DNA of 64,000 nt from positions 62,001 to 126,000 of IMG/VR virus record IMGVR_UViG_3300036766_000416; one strand, given 5' to 3'. The notes under the pieces are model-generated. The model was not told where the DNA came from, did no database searches, and saw only the letters and a list, made by a program, of their open reading frames with translations. The translations under genes and the position numbers were made by a program. The number at the start of each line of letters is the position of its first letter. Within the stretch, counting starts at the first letter, position 1. This DNA comes from a virus. This document shows positions 1 through 8,428 of the stretch, piece by piece.

Positions 1-1784
1 TAGCCACCCTAGTCACCACAGACAACTGCAATGTGAGAATTTTGAACGCGTCCACTGCGAATATTTCCAACCTCACGGCACCCACTGTCAATGCTTCATT
101 TGCAAACCTCACAACGGCCTCTATAGGAACCTTAACAATCACCACTACAGCAGTGGGTACGGTGACCACCGGAATCTTGAATGCTTCATTTGCGAACATC
201 ACCAGTGCGAACATTGTTGCTGCGAACATTGGGCAGGCAAATATCACACAGATGACAGGCACCACAATTACAACTCTCAATGTTTCCTCGTTGAATGTTA
301 CGGCAATCACCAGCGCACCAACGATGGCCGGCAACCCTACTGCGAACCTGCATATTGCAACCAAGAATTATGCGGATACGGGCGCTGGTGGTAACGTGGT
401 CTGGAAGAATACATTCTCCGCGAAGGGGGATCTTCCTGTTGGTAACGGGGTCAATACGTTCACGAACATTCAATCCGGTGTCAATGGGCAATCACTCATC
501 GTTGATACTCAAACATCTTCTGGGTTGCGCTGGTCAAACACTGCACCTTCACAGAGCTTTCGTGGTCTTTCCTTACAGACGTCTGTCACCGATTTCAAAA
601 ATTCTAACGCCAATAATATCATTCTTGAACATGTTGATGAAATTACAATGGACGATGGAGAACTCGTTAGAGGTTGGACAGACAAGAGTGTGATTATCAA
701 TACAGCAAACTCCGGCGTGGGTGGCCTAGACACCGGCACAATGTTAGCGAACACCTGGTATGAAATCTATGCGATTCGTAAACGTTCAGATGGCACAAAG
801 GGGTTCATCATTCATCGTGCCTTGGATCGTTATGTTGATCAGAATACTGCTGGTGTCGCACAGTTCGCGCACAACGCCACAGTGCAGGTCAATCGAGTCA
901 CCGCCCCAAATGTCAGAGTGGCACAGAGTTTTGTAGCGAACGTATCAGGTCCCTTGACAAGTTTTGAAATGAGAATGTTCAAGACTGGAACTCCAACCGG
1001 CAATGTGTGGATACAACTTCATGCTAATACCGCAGGAGACCCCGGGGCAAGTGCCCTTGCGATCAGTCGAAAATATGATGTGGCACGTATGGTAATCACA
1101 ACTCATTATCCAATACGATTTGTGTTTGATGTAACAGCCAACGTGGTCGCAACAACGAGCTATTTTGCTGTTGCTCAAACTGACTTTACAGCCAGTGACA
1201 CAAATCATATAACTTTGGAAGCCTCCTCAACTGACTATTTCAACGGAGTGGTGAAGGGGAATACGGGGGCATCGTGGGTCGATCTCTCACCTGGTATAGG
1301 TACTTTGATTTTCAAGGAGTACGTTGAAGCCAATAGCACTTCGTTGACATTCCCTGCTGGGTATGACCAGAAGTGTTTGGTTGGATATACTGCCACTGAT
1401 CAGGCCGGAAAACTTCGAGAATTTACGCAACGAGATAGGAAAATTATGTGCCCCCTCACTGCTCAATGGATGGGTTTTGCATCTATAGGTACTGAGAAGG
1501 AAGTGTCGGACCTTACGACTGTCCTGCCTCCGACTACTGCTGAAGTTATGTTTATGATAGTTGGTGGAACAGCAAGTCCTCAGGCTATGTCATTGGGAAG
1601 GCTTCATGCTATCGATCTGACTGCTGTTACCATAGCAGACACCTTGGGAGGTATCGTGTGGTGTCAGGCTAGTGGAGGCACAACCATATCACCCACACCT
1701 CCAATATGGGTTGAGCATCAGGCTCTCAATATGCGTGTTCAGACCGCTGCTGGTAAGCTCTATCCAGTATCGATCACATTCTAA
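1..1784 (+). CDS. Tail fibre paralogue 1, 5' end cut by window
   Basis: The frame is open to the left edge (first full codon at base 3), so the apparent GTG start at 33 is internal. Comparison with the three paralogues downstream suggests about 70 residues are missing, including their Met-(Pro)-Phe-Ile-Trp-Asn start. Order of parts: low-complexity stalk of short repeats rich in ANI, INT and TI; a conserved block with DEITMDDGE and WYEIYAIRKR; a jelly-roll-like segment starting AQSFVANVSGPLTSFE; a block around PAGYDQKCLVGY; then a variable C-terminus. Inferred role: trimeric fibre or receptor-binding protein of the virion. The family's stalk and core look conserved across the four copies while the tip differs, as expected of adhesins. 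The exact receptor is unknown. Confidence 0.8.
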   Translation, partial: ATLVTTDNCNVRILNASTANISNLTAPTVNASFANLTTASIGTLTITTTAVGTVTTGILNASFANITSANIVAANIGQANITQMTGTTITTLNVSSLNVTAITSAPTMAGNPTANLHIATKNYADTGAGGNVVWKNTFSAKGDLPVGNGVNTFTNIQSGVNGQSLIVDTQTSSGLRWSNTAPSQSFRGLSLQTSVTDFKNSNANNIILEHVDEITMDDGELVRGWTDKSVIINTANSGVGGLDTGTMLANTWYEIYAIRKRSDGTKGFIIHRALDRYVDQNTAGVAQFAHNATVQVNRVTAPNVRVAQSFVANVSGPLTSFEMRMFKTGTPTGNVWIQLHANTAGDPGASALAISRKYDVARMVITTHYPIRFVFDVTANVVATTSYFAVAQTDFTASDTNHITLEASSTDYFNGVVKGNTGASWVDLSPGIGTLIFKEYVEANSTSLTFPAGYDQKCLVGYTATDQAGKLREFTQRDRKIMCPLTAQWMGFASIGTEKEVSDLTTVLPPTTAEVMFMIVGGTASPQAMSLGRLHAIDLTAVTIADTLGGIVWCQASGGTTISPTPPIWVEHQALNMRVQTAAGKLYPVSITF

Positions 1785-1792
1785 ATGTGACT

Positions 1793-1800
1793 TATAAATA
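1793..1800 (+). promoter_or_regulatory. T4-type late promoter TATAAATA
   Basis: This is an exact match to the T4 late promoter octamer, just after the stop of fibre 1. The next ATG (1810) lies only nine bases after the octamer and has no visible Shine-Dalgarno sequence, so a transcript from here would have almost no leader. gp55, encoded at 48436, is the factor expected to read it. Confidence 0.6.
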
Positions 1801-1809
1801 CCTTTCACT

Positions 1810-3711
1810 ATGTTTATATGGAATTCCAACCCAAATCCTCCTCCAGTTGTACCCGCACCGGTCATTGGCCCGGATGAGGTTTCCTTTGATGTTCATGTAG
1901 TCGCCAATACTGTCAATGTCCATGGTCTAGTCATTGGTACTCTTTCCTATAATACTGCAAACGAGGGGTATGATGTTATCTATGAACTCCCCTCACTGAA
2001 CGTTCGAAATCTCCACGCACAAACTCTCACAGCAATCCGAGCAACGATCAACTCAGCATTCATCAATACCGCTACTATCAATAACGCGACCATTAACACC
2101 GCAAACATATCCAGTGCGACCATCGCTAATGGAATAATGGGGGTGCACCCAGTTCAGAATCTTCAGATTGCGACGAAGGAGTATGTGGATACTCTCATAG
2201 CGAATTCTGTACCACAGGGTGGAAATTTACAGTTACTCATCATCGCTGCCGGCGACCTCCTGGTGGGTATTGCGGATAACACCGCGGAACGATTGCCCAT
2301 AGGAACATTAGATCGATCTGTGCTGATCGCTGGAAGTGACAGCAATACGGGGGTGCGCTGGAGCACTGGAACCAGGGGGTCTATCTCCACACACCGAGGC
2401 CTCTACATAGGAACGTCTTTTGATTCTCAACTGAGAAATACACATGTCGAATTGGTGACGGTGGATGAGGTAGTAATGGATGATGGTACGCGCATTTCGT
2501 CTGGTTGGAATGGATTAACAGCAGCGATTACCTCGAATGTCGCCACATCAGGAGTGGGATACATAGATACGGGGGTCGTTAAGGCGCAAACATGCTATGA
2601 AATATGGGGTGTTCGTAACAGTAGCAACGGGGCCCAGGGACTCGTGCTGCATCGTGCTATTGAGCGATTTGTTGATGTGTCATACCGGCCAACCATCGTC
2701 GCTGCGTTCCGAAAAATAAATTATGCGCTTGGAGTCGGTCTCACAACCTGTATCAATGCAGCCCAGAGCTTTGTCTCCACCAATACAGGTCCATTTACAT
2801 CGATAGAACTGACGATGTTCCGAGTGGGATCGCCGGTAGGGAATTGTTGGGTGACGCTTGAGGCGAACACTGGGGGAAATGCGAGCGGAGTACCATTGTC
2901 CACCAGTCGATACATGGATGCCGGTCGAATGCCCACTGATGCCACTGGGGGTCGAATTCGGTTTGTTTTTGATACCACGGCCAACGTCGTTTCTGGGAAT
3001 TCCTATTGGGGAGTCTTTCATGTGGATTATCCCCAGGCCTTTGTCGGAAATGAGAATCATCTTTCGTTGTGTGGAGTCGCCACTGAGGCGTTTGCGAACG
3101 GAACAGGAAAACAATTTAGTGCGAACACCAATACGTGGCAATCAGCGAACGCAAGTGCCCCAGCAATCGCCGACTTTTATATTCGAACATTTGTGGAAAG
3201 TTTCAACACCGATCTATTGATGCCAACGGGTTATGACCAGAAATGTCTACTCAGTTACATGTCAACCTCTGGTAATGCCGGAGGTTTTGGTGTCGTCGTG
3301 TCGGAGTATCACCAAAGGGGTACCAAAATTGAAACAAATTTTCATTATAACTGGGACATTAACTATAACTCAGCATTTGGTGGGGGTGCTAACCCCACCG
3401 ATGTGCAAACTGGGCTACTAGAAGTCTTGGATATGCGAAACTATGTACCCCCAGTTCCTTGCCTTGTGACATTTGCAGTGAGTTGTTATAGTGGCGTCCA
3501 TACGTTTACATGCGTGGGGGCTTTGTCCAGCACGGATATGGGAGGAACAGGAGGAACCCCCATAGTCATTGAGTCGAGCGGTCAGATATGTGCGAATATA
3601 CCCGCCTCTTCTCAGATGTTATTTGGACCGGTGCTTGTGGAACACCAATCTGTTGTACTTCGTACTCATGCGTCTACCACAACCTTCTGGACCGCTGAGG
3701 TGGAATACTAA
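1810..3711 (+). CDS. Tail fibre paralogue 2
   Basis: 633 residues. The start is chosen at 1810 because the N-terminus FIWNSNPNPPP matches the starts of the next two paralogues. An N-terminal region of about 70 residues (VHVVANTVN, YDVIYELPSLNVRNL) probably attaches the fibre to the virion. It is followed by a repeat stalk (INTATINNATINTANIS), a block with VDEVVMDDG and CYEIWGVRNS, a jelly-roll-like domain with AQSFVSTNTGPFTSIELTMF, and a variable tip. No signal peptide or membrane segment is present, as expected for a virion protein. A late-promoter octamer lies directly upstream. The next gene begins two bases after the stop, so these fibre genes form one operon. Confidence 0.82.
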   Translation: MFIWNSNPNPPPVVPAPVIGPDEVSFDVHVVANTVNVHGLVIGTLSYNTANEGYDVIYELPSLNVRNLHAQTLTAIRATINSAFINTATINNATINTANISSATIANGIMGVHPVQNLQIATKEYVDTLIANSVPQGGNLQLLIIAAGDLLVGIADNTAERLPIGTLDRSVLIAGSDSNTGVRWSTGTRGSISTHRGLYIGTSFDSQLRNTHVELVTVDEVVMDDGTRISSGWNGLTAAITSNVATSGVGYIDTGVVKAQTCYEIWGVRNSSNGAQGLVLHRAIERFVDVSYRPTIVAAFRKINYALGVGLTTCINAAQSFVSTNTGPFTSIELTMFRVGSPVGNCWVTLEANTGGNASGVPLSTSRYMDAGRMPTDATGGRIRFVFDTTANVVSGNSYWGVFHVDYPQAFVGNENHLSLCGVATEAFANGTGKQFSANTNTWQSANASAPAIADFYIRTFVESFNTDLLMPTGYDQKCLLSYMSTSGNAGGFGVVVSEYHQRGTKIETNFHYNWDINYNSAFGGGANPTDVQTGLLEVLDMRNYVPPVPCLVTFAVSCYSGVHTFTCVGALSSTDMGGTGGTPIVIESSGQICANIPASSQMLFGPVLVEHQSVVLRTHASTTTFWTAEVEY

Positions 3712-3712
3712 C

Positions 3713-5518
3713 ATGCCGTTTATTTGGAATACCAACCCCAATCCTCCACCCCAGGTACCACCATTTGTCATTGGGTCAGACGAAATCACCTACAAAGCTC
3801 ATGTGGTTGCCAACGCGGTGAATGCCGGTGGCGAACTGTCCTACAACACACCTAATGTTGGGTTTGATATTGTCTATGAGCTTGATTCACTCAATGTCAG
3901 GAACCTGAGAGTCACGACACTGAATGGTTCTCAACTCACGATCAATACGGCGACCATCAACACCGCAAGTATCAATCGAGCCACAATCAACACCGCAAAT
4001 TTTACCAATGTATTCATCCAATATGGGTTCATGGGAGGCGACCCTACTTCAAATTTACAGATTGCTACAAAGCATTATGTCGATATTCAATCGGCCAACG
4101 TACCCGCCGGAGGCAGTGACCTACAAAATATCATTAATGCCCGAGGGGATTTATTAGTAGGAATTGCAGCCAATACTGCTGCCCGGCTTCCCGTGGGTTC
4201 CAATGGACAGATACTTATTGCTGATAGCACCTCCAACACAGGTCTACGATGGGCGACTGTCGCTGGCTTGACGTCCTTTAATAATTTATGGATACAGACG
4301 CACTACAATCTTGCAGTGAAAAATCACCAGGTACTTTTGAGACAGGCTGATGAGATTATTATGAATGACGGTTCTCGTGTAGCAGGGTGGTCCAACCTTG
4401 TTGCGGATATTACGGTATCGGGTGCAGGCGGGCTTGATATAGGTGTGGAGGAACCCTCGCATTGGTACGAGGTCTATGCGCTTCACGATAGCTCCAATGA
4501 TGTCGTGTCGCTGGTCCTTCACCGAGCACCTGAAACTCTTTTGGATCAGTCGCTTGTCACGACTACAGACAACGGAAGAAATGTGAGGAATGCCGCAGGA
4601 GGTGAATCGAAGATTGCACAGAGTTTTGTGCCGCTAGTTGCCGGCCCATTGACCAGCGTAGAGGTAGAGGTTAGCAGAGTGGGTTCACCAACGGGGTTGA
4701 TTTGGGTGACCTTGGAGACCGATGATGCTAATAATGTCGGATTCCCTAGTGGTAATGTACTAGCGACGAGCCGTGTGATGGACGTGGCACGACTCCCTAC
4801 AGATAAAGCCAGAATGCGGTTTCTATTCGACACAAATACATCTGTGTCGTTGAGCACGACGTACCATCTAGTGTATCAAGGTGATTATACTGTGAGTGGT
4901 GTGAACTACACAACGATATGGGGGATTGCTGCTGGTGGTTACACAAATGGTCGAGCCAATGAATTTCGTATTCCAACGTCAACCTGGAGACGCTGCACGG
5001 ACTCTGGTGGTCCTGCAGACCTTTGGTTCAAAACATTTGTGAAGGGTACTCCTGCCACCGAGGTTGTGTTACCTGTGAATTACGACCAATGGTGTCACAT
5101 TAGTTACGTGTATAACAATAGTGCCGGGCACTTCAAACCCTATGTTCAAAAAAACCGCAAAATCGTTGCATCGGTGTCGAGCGATTGGAGAGCCTTTACA
5201 GCGGTTACTGGACTCATTGAAGCGGTGGATTTGGGGACCTTTGTTCCTCCGGTGCCATGTGCGGTTCAATTTTATTTGTGGACTGCTCATGCGAGCCCTA
5301 ATGTCCCTAGCCCGATTGGTGGTGTGTCAAGCACTGATATGCTCATTACAGGAGGGACTTCTGTAGGATCAGTGACCGCCAACGTGAAGGGTCCAAGTGT
5401 AACCACCCGTGGTGTGTCTGTGGGTCCATATAATTATATGGTCGTCGAGGACCAGGTGATTCTCGCACGAATGCAGAATGTGGATTCACGTCTCTATTCG
5501 GTTGCCGTAAGTTTTTAA
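3713..5518 (+). CDS. Tail fibre paralogue 3
   Basis: 601 residues from the ATG at 3713 (PFIWNTNPNPPPQVPP). The frame stays open upstream to 3569, but that part lies inside the previous gene and has no paralogous counterpart. Same plan as its neighbours: attachment region, short TI/IN-repeat stalk, ADEIIMNDG and WYEVYALHDS block, jelly-roll-like AQSFVPLVAGPLTSVEVEV domain, then a divergent C-terminal region. It probably arose by tandem duplication with the flanking genes, and the strongest divergence lies in the distal, host-facing part. Assignment as a fibre is by architecture; the receptor is unknown. Confidence 0.82.
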   Translation: MPFIWNTNPNPPPQVPPFVIGSDEITYKAHVVANAVNAGGELSYNTPNVGFDIVYELDSLNVRNLRVTTLNGSQLTINTATINTASINRATINTANFTNVFIQYGFMGGDPTSNLQIATKHYVDIQSANVPAGGSDLQNIINARGDLLVGIAANTAARLPVGSNGQILIADSTSNTGLRWATVAGLTSFNNLWIQTHYNLAVKNHQVLLRQADEIIMNDGSRVAGWSNLVADITVSGAGGLDIGVEEPSHWYEVYALHDSSNDVVSLVLHRAPETLLDQSLVTTTDNGRNVRNAAGGESKIAQSFVPLVAGPLTSVEVEVSRVGSPTGLIWVTLETDDANNVGFPSGNVLATSRVMDVARLPTDKARMRFLFDTNTSVSLSTTYHLVYQGDYTVSGVNYTTIWGIAAGGYTNGRANEFRIPTSTWRRCTDSGGPADLWFKTFVKGTPATEVVLPVNYDQWCHISYVYNNSAGHFKPYVQKNRKIVASVSSDWRAFTAVTGLIEAVDLGTFVPPVPCAVQFYLWTAHASPNVPSPIGGVSSTDMLITGGTSVGSVTANVKGPSVTTRGVSVGPYNYMVVEDQVILARMQNVDSRLYSVAVSF

Positions 5519-5534
5519 CTTTTATAGGAACGTT

Positions 5535-7460
5535 ATGCCATTTATTTGGAATTCAAATCCTAACCCTCCTCCAGCGAACGTTGCTCCTGAGATTGCTTCA
5601 ACGGAGATTAGCTACAAGGTCCATGTGGTGGCCAATACGGTCAACGCCGGAGGCGAGGTATCCTACAACACCCCCAATGCTGGGTACGACGTCATCTACG
5701 AACTTGATTCGCTGAACGTCAGAACCATGAGGGTACAGAGTGGAATCATTGGTGCAGCAAATATTGGAACGGCATTCATCAACAATGCGACGATCAACCA
5801 GGCCTCCATCAACACCGCGAACATCACCCACGCAACCATCAATGTCGGATTTTTCACTGGAAATGCCACAGCGAATTTCAGCATGGTTTCAAAGCAATAT
5901 GTGGACAATGCGATTGCGAATATCTCTGGTGGTTCGGGACCTGATCTTACAGCTAATATTTTCCAATTAAAGGGTGACTTGCTTGTTGGGTTCGCACCCA
6001 ATACAGCCCATCGATTGGGTGTGGGAGATGATGGGGAAATCTTGAGTGTGCGTGGAAGTAGCAACCTCAAGACTCGGTGGATTTCCTCATCCAGCACTCA
6101 ATCATTTTCTGGATTGCGTATTGGTACCCATTTTCATCCTACATTGAAACACTCACAAGTGTTGTTGAATCATGTTGATGGTATCGTAATGAATGACGGG
6201 GAATACGTCACAGGGTGGGATGGTCTCGTTGCGGATATCACTGTTTCGGGAGCAGGTGGACTAGACTCCAACAGTGCAGAAGCCGCGAATACCTGGTATG
6301 AGGTCTGGGCCATCCGCAACAGTAATAGCGGAGCAAAGAGCCTTCTTCTTCATCGTACTCTTAATAGAGAGATCAACCAAGAATGGGTACCCACTACATT
6401 TGGGGGTGTCGGTGTCACGGCAGTCTTACGAATAGGGGATGCTGCTGGATTCAGTCTTCCTAGCCAGAGATATTGCACGAAAGTTTCGCAAAGTTTTATT
6501 CCTTCTTCATCAAATCCCATTGGAATGATACAACTGGCATCGGGAACCAATGTGACACCAAATGGAAATTTATGGATCAGCATACAAAGTGATAGTAGTG
6601 GAAACGCCAGTGGATCGAGTATCGCTACGTCAGAGAGCATTCTTGTAAACGGGTGGGTTTCAGGTAGACTACAACTCAGTTTCATATTTGACACCACTGT
6701 TTCTTTAACACCAGGAGGTCGATACCATATTGTGATGGAGGGTGACTGGGATTATCTTTTGGGTCTGCAGTCCAACGCAATAATTTTTTGGGGGAATAGC
6801 GCACCCATATCGGGTGGTCAGCAACAATGGATGGCCAACGTGGGGTATAATCCAGGTGGCAATGCAGCCCCATATGGGTTTGGGGATTGTAGGATGTATA
6901 ATGTAGTAACTGACAGATGGTCTGTCTCATCAAATATAGGGGGACCATCTGACCTCTGGTTCAAACTCTACACCAACAATAATGACACCTCTTTGGCTTT
7001 GCCTTCGGGGTACAATCAAAGATGCCTTATTAGTTACGTGAACAACAACGGTTCTAGCAATTTTAAGGAATACCACCAAATGGGCAGAACCATTTATGGT
7101 GGTTATGATGATGATTGGCGAGTTCACACCTTGGATTCTTCGACTGATTTTACACTGATAGCATCGGACGTGTCTAGTGGTGTTCCACCGGTACCCTGTG
7201 CGGTTCAGTTTTTGGGTCGTCAATTTCTGAGTTCCGTTGCCGGTATCAATTTGGGTCTCAGAAATATGTATGGATTGACTGTATCTTCTGTCAATGATAC
7301 CTCTCATGGACCATTAGGGAGCTACACCTTTGGTGGGTTTACGGTCCATACGGTACTCTCTCATACCATGCCCCTCGATGGAATACAAGTTGTAAATTGG
7401 AACGGCGCGCCACCTCCTGGAGCAGGGGACACACTTTACATGGCCAACATCACGTTCTAG
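5535..7460 (+). CDS. Tail fibre paralogue 4
   Basis: 641 residues, starting PFIWNSNPNPPPANVAPE after a ribosome site (TATAGGAAC). The first 250 residues are the most similar to paralogues 2 and 3 (attachment region, INNATINQASINTANI stalk, VDGIVMNDGE, WYEVWAIRNS). The middle domain is longer than in the others and contains an extra glycine- and asparagine-rich stretch around codons 400-460. The protein ends in its own tip sequence. It is the last of the four-gene fibre array; a late promoter for the next transcription unit follows at 7472. Confidence 0.82.
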   Translation: MPFIWNSNPNPPPANVAPEIASTEISYKVHVVANTVNAGGEVSYNTPNAGYDVIYELDSLNVRTMRVQSGIIGAANIGTAFINNATINQASINTANITHATINVGFFTGNATANFSMVSKQYVDNAIANISGGSGPDLTANIFQLKGDLLVGFAPNTAHRLGVGDDGEILSVRGSSNLKTRWISSSSTQSFSGLRIGTHFHPTLKHSQVLLNHVDGIVMNDGEYVTGWDGLVADITVSGAGGLDSNSAEAANTWYEVWAIRNSNSGAKSLLLHRTLNREINQEWVPTTFGGVGVTAVLRIGDAAGFSLPSQRYCTKVSQSFIPSSSNPIGMIQLASGTNVTPNGNLWISIQSDSSGNASGSSIATSESILVNGWVSGRLQLSFIFDTTVSLTPGGRYHIVMEGDWDYLLGLQSNAIIFWGNSAPISGGQQQWMANVGYNPGGNAAPYGFGDCRMYNVVTDRWSVSSNIGGPSDLWFKLYTNNNDTSLALPSGYNQRCLISYVNNNGSSNFKEYHQMGRTIYGGYDDDWRVHTLDSSTDFTLIASDVSSGVPPVPCAVQFLGRQFLSSVAGINLGLRNMYGLTVSSVNDTSHGPLGSYTFGGFTVHTVLSHTMPLDGIQVVNWNGAPPPGAGDTLYMANITF

Positions 7461-7471
7461 CTTACCGGACG

Positions 7472-7479
7472 CATAAATA
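7472..7479 (+). promoter_or_regulatory. Late promoter, variant CATAAATA
   Basis: The octamer differs from the T4 late consensus only at its first base. It lies between the fibre array and the gene starting at 7505, with an AGAGGTA ribosome site between. The same variant precedes gp18, gp19, the prohead core gene at 39430 and gp22. Confidence 0.6.
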
Positions 7480-7504
7480 GAGGGAACACTTCAAGAGGTA
7501 ACCA

Positions 7505-7837
7505 ATGGCTGGATATGTCGCAATCAATATTGAGCAGCATGCGAACTTTTCGCGGGTTATTACAGTCAAACAAGCCGATGGGTCAGCCCAAAACCTCACA
7601 GGTTACGCTGCAAACACCCTGATACGCCGATCTTTCTACTCCGAACACTCCAACACCATTACTACGGTTATTACCGATGCCTCCAACGGGCAGATTACCC
7701 TGAGTATGACTGCGGCCAATACAGGGTTATTGAGGGCTGGTCGTTATGTGTTTGACACCACGACGACCACCGGGGGTGGAGTAGTCCAACGTATGATCGA
7801 AGGGGTAGCTGTGGTATCCCCAGGTGTAACCCACTGA
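7505..7837 (+). CDS. Small virion structural protein
   Basis: 110 residues (AGYVAINIEQHANFSRVITV). The pattern of a short beta-rich protein with LTGYAANTLIRRSF, then GQITLSMTAANTGLLRAGRYVFD, resembles small virion proteins found next to fibre or baseplate genes in marine T4-like phages and the N-terminal fold of BppU-type baseplate proteins. It has a late promoter 26 bases upstream and a good ribosome site, so late expression is likely. The family resemblance comes from memory of the pattern; the exact virion position is not known. Confidence 0.6.
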   Translation: MAGYVAINIEQHANFSRVITVKQADGSAQNLTGYAANTLIRRSFYSEHSNTITTVITDASNGQITLSMTAANTGLLRAGRYVFDTTTTTGGGVVQRMIEGVAVVSPGVTH

Positions 7838-7838
7838 T

Positions 7839-8357
7839 ATGTTCACGATTTATCAAGTAACTAATACAGTCAATGGAAAGAGGTATGTAGGGTTTACAAG
7901 TCAGAATCCACCACTCAATCGATGGACCGATCATAAGCGCAATGCCAAAAATGGATCAATGACACACCTTCATTGTGCCATCAGGAAATATGGTTTCGAA
8001 TCGTTTCTTTGGAGTGTATTGGAGGAAGGTCTGGAAACTGAAGTTGGGCAAAATGCTAGGGAACCCTATTGGATTTCTGTTATAAACCCTGAATATAATA
8101 AAACGCGAGGTGGAGAAGGGAGAGTGGGTTTTACTCAAGGAGCCGCAGAACGAGAGAAAAGAAGCAAAACAATGAAAATAGTAATGTTAGGTAACAAAAA
8201 CGGAAGAGGTCGCAAAGGGGTTAAAAATAAGGAAGAGCAAAACAGAAAACACTCAGAATTCATGATGGGGAAACACCATCTCCTCAGACCCTTGAAAAAA
8301 GACGAACCTCTATGCTCGGAAAAAACACGGGACCACAAATCAAGGTTACCTGCTTGA
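7839..8357 (+). CDS. GIY-YIG homing endonuclease, frameshifted
   Basis: 172 residues. The N-terminal nuclease domain is intact: FTIYQVTNTVNGKRYVGFT carries the two paired motifs, followed by the basic residues of NRWTDHKR, the metal-binding glutamate region NAREPYWI and YNKTRGGEG. After about codon 147 the protein goes out of frame. From base 8282 the -1 frame reads PQTLEKRRTSMLGK and then a Cys-Cys-His-Cys finger like the ends of the endonucleases at 27064 and 37188. A one-base deletion near 8277-8283 explains this. The gene starts two bases after the previous stop and ends against the giant fibre gene, a typical free-standing homing gene insertion. It may be a decaying copy, or the break could be a sequencing error. 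Confidence 0.8.
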   Translation: MFTIYQVTNTVNGKRYVGFTSQNPPLNRWTDHKRNAKNGSMTHLHCAIRKYGFESFLWSVLEEGLETEVGQNAREPYWISVINPEYNKTRGGEGRVGFTQGAAEREKRSKTMKIVMLGNKNGRGRKGVKNKEEQNRKHSEFMMGKHHLLRPLKKDEPLCSEKTRDHKSRLPA

Positions 8358-8428
8358 TTTGTAAAAGGACTGGAGGACTTCCTAATATGATTCGTTATCA
8401 TTTCGGAAATTGTAAGGAAAAGAAATAA
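8282..8428 (+). pseudogene. Out-of-frame C-terminal finger of the GIY-YIG gene
   Basis: In the frame ending at 8428 the sequence reads as the missing tail of the upstream endonuclease: CLICKRTGG, then MIRYHFGNC and a basic end. The Cys-x2-Cys ... His-x3-Cys layout matches the finger at the ends of the genes at 27064 and 37188. Its TAA overlaps the ATG of the giant fibre gene by one base (TAATG), the coupling expected if the endonuclease were once one reading frame. Confidence 0.65.
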
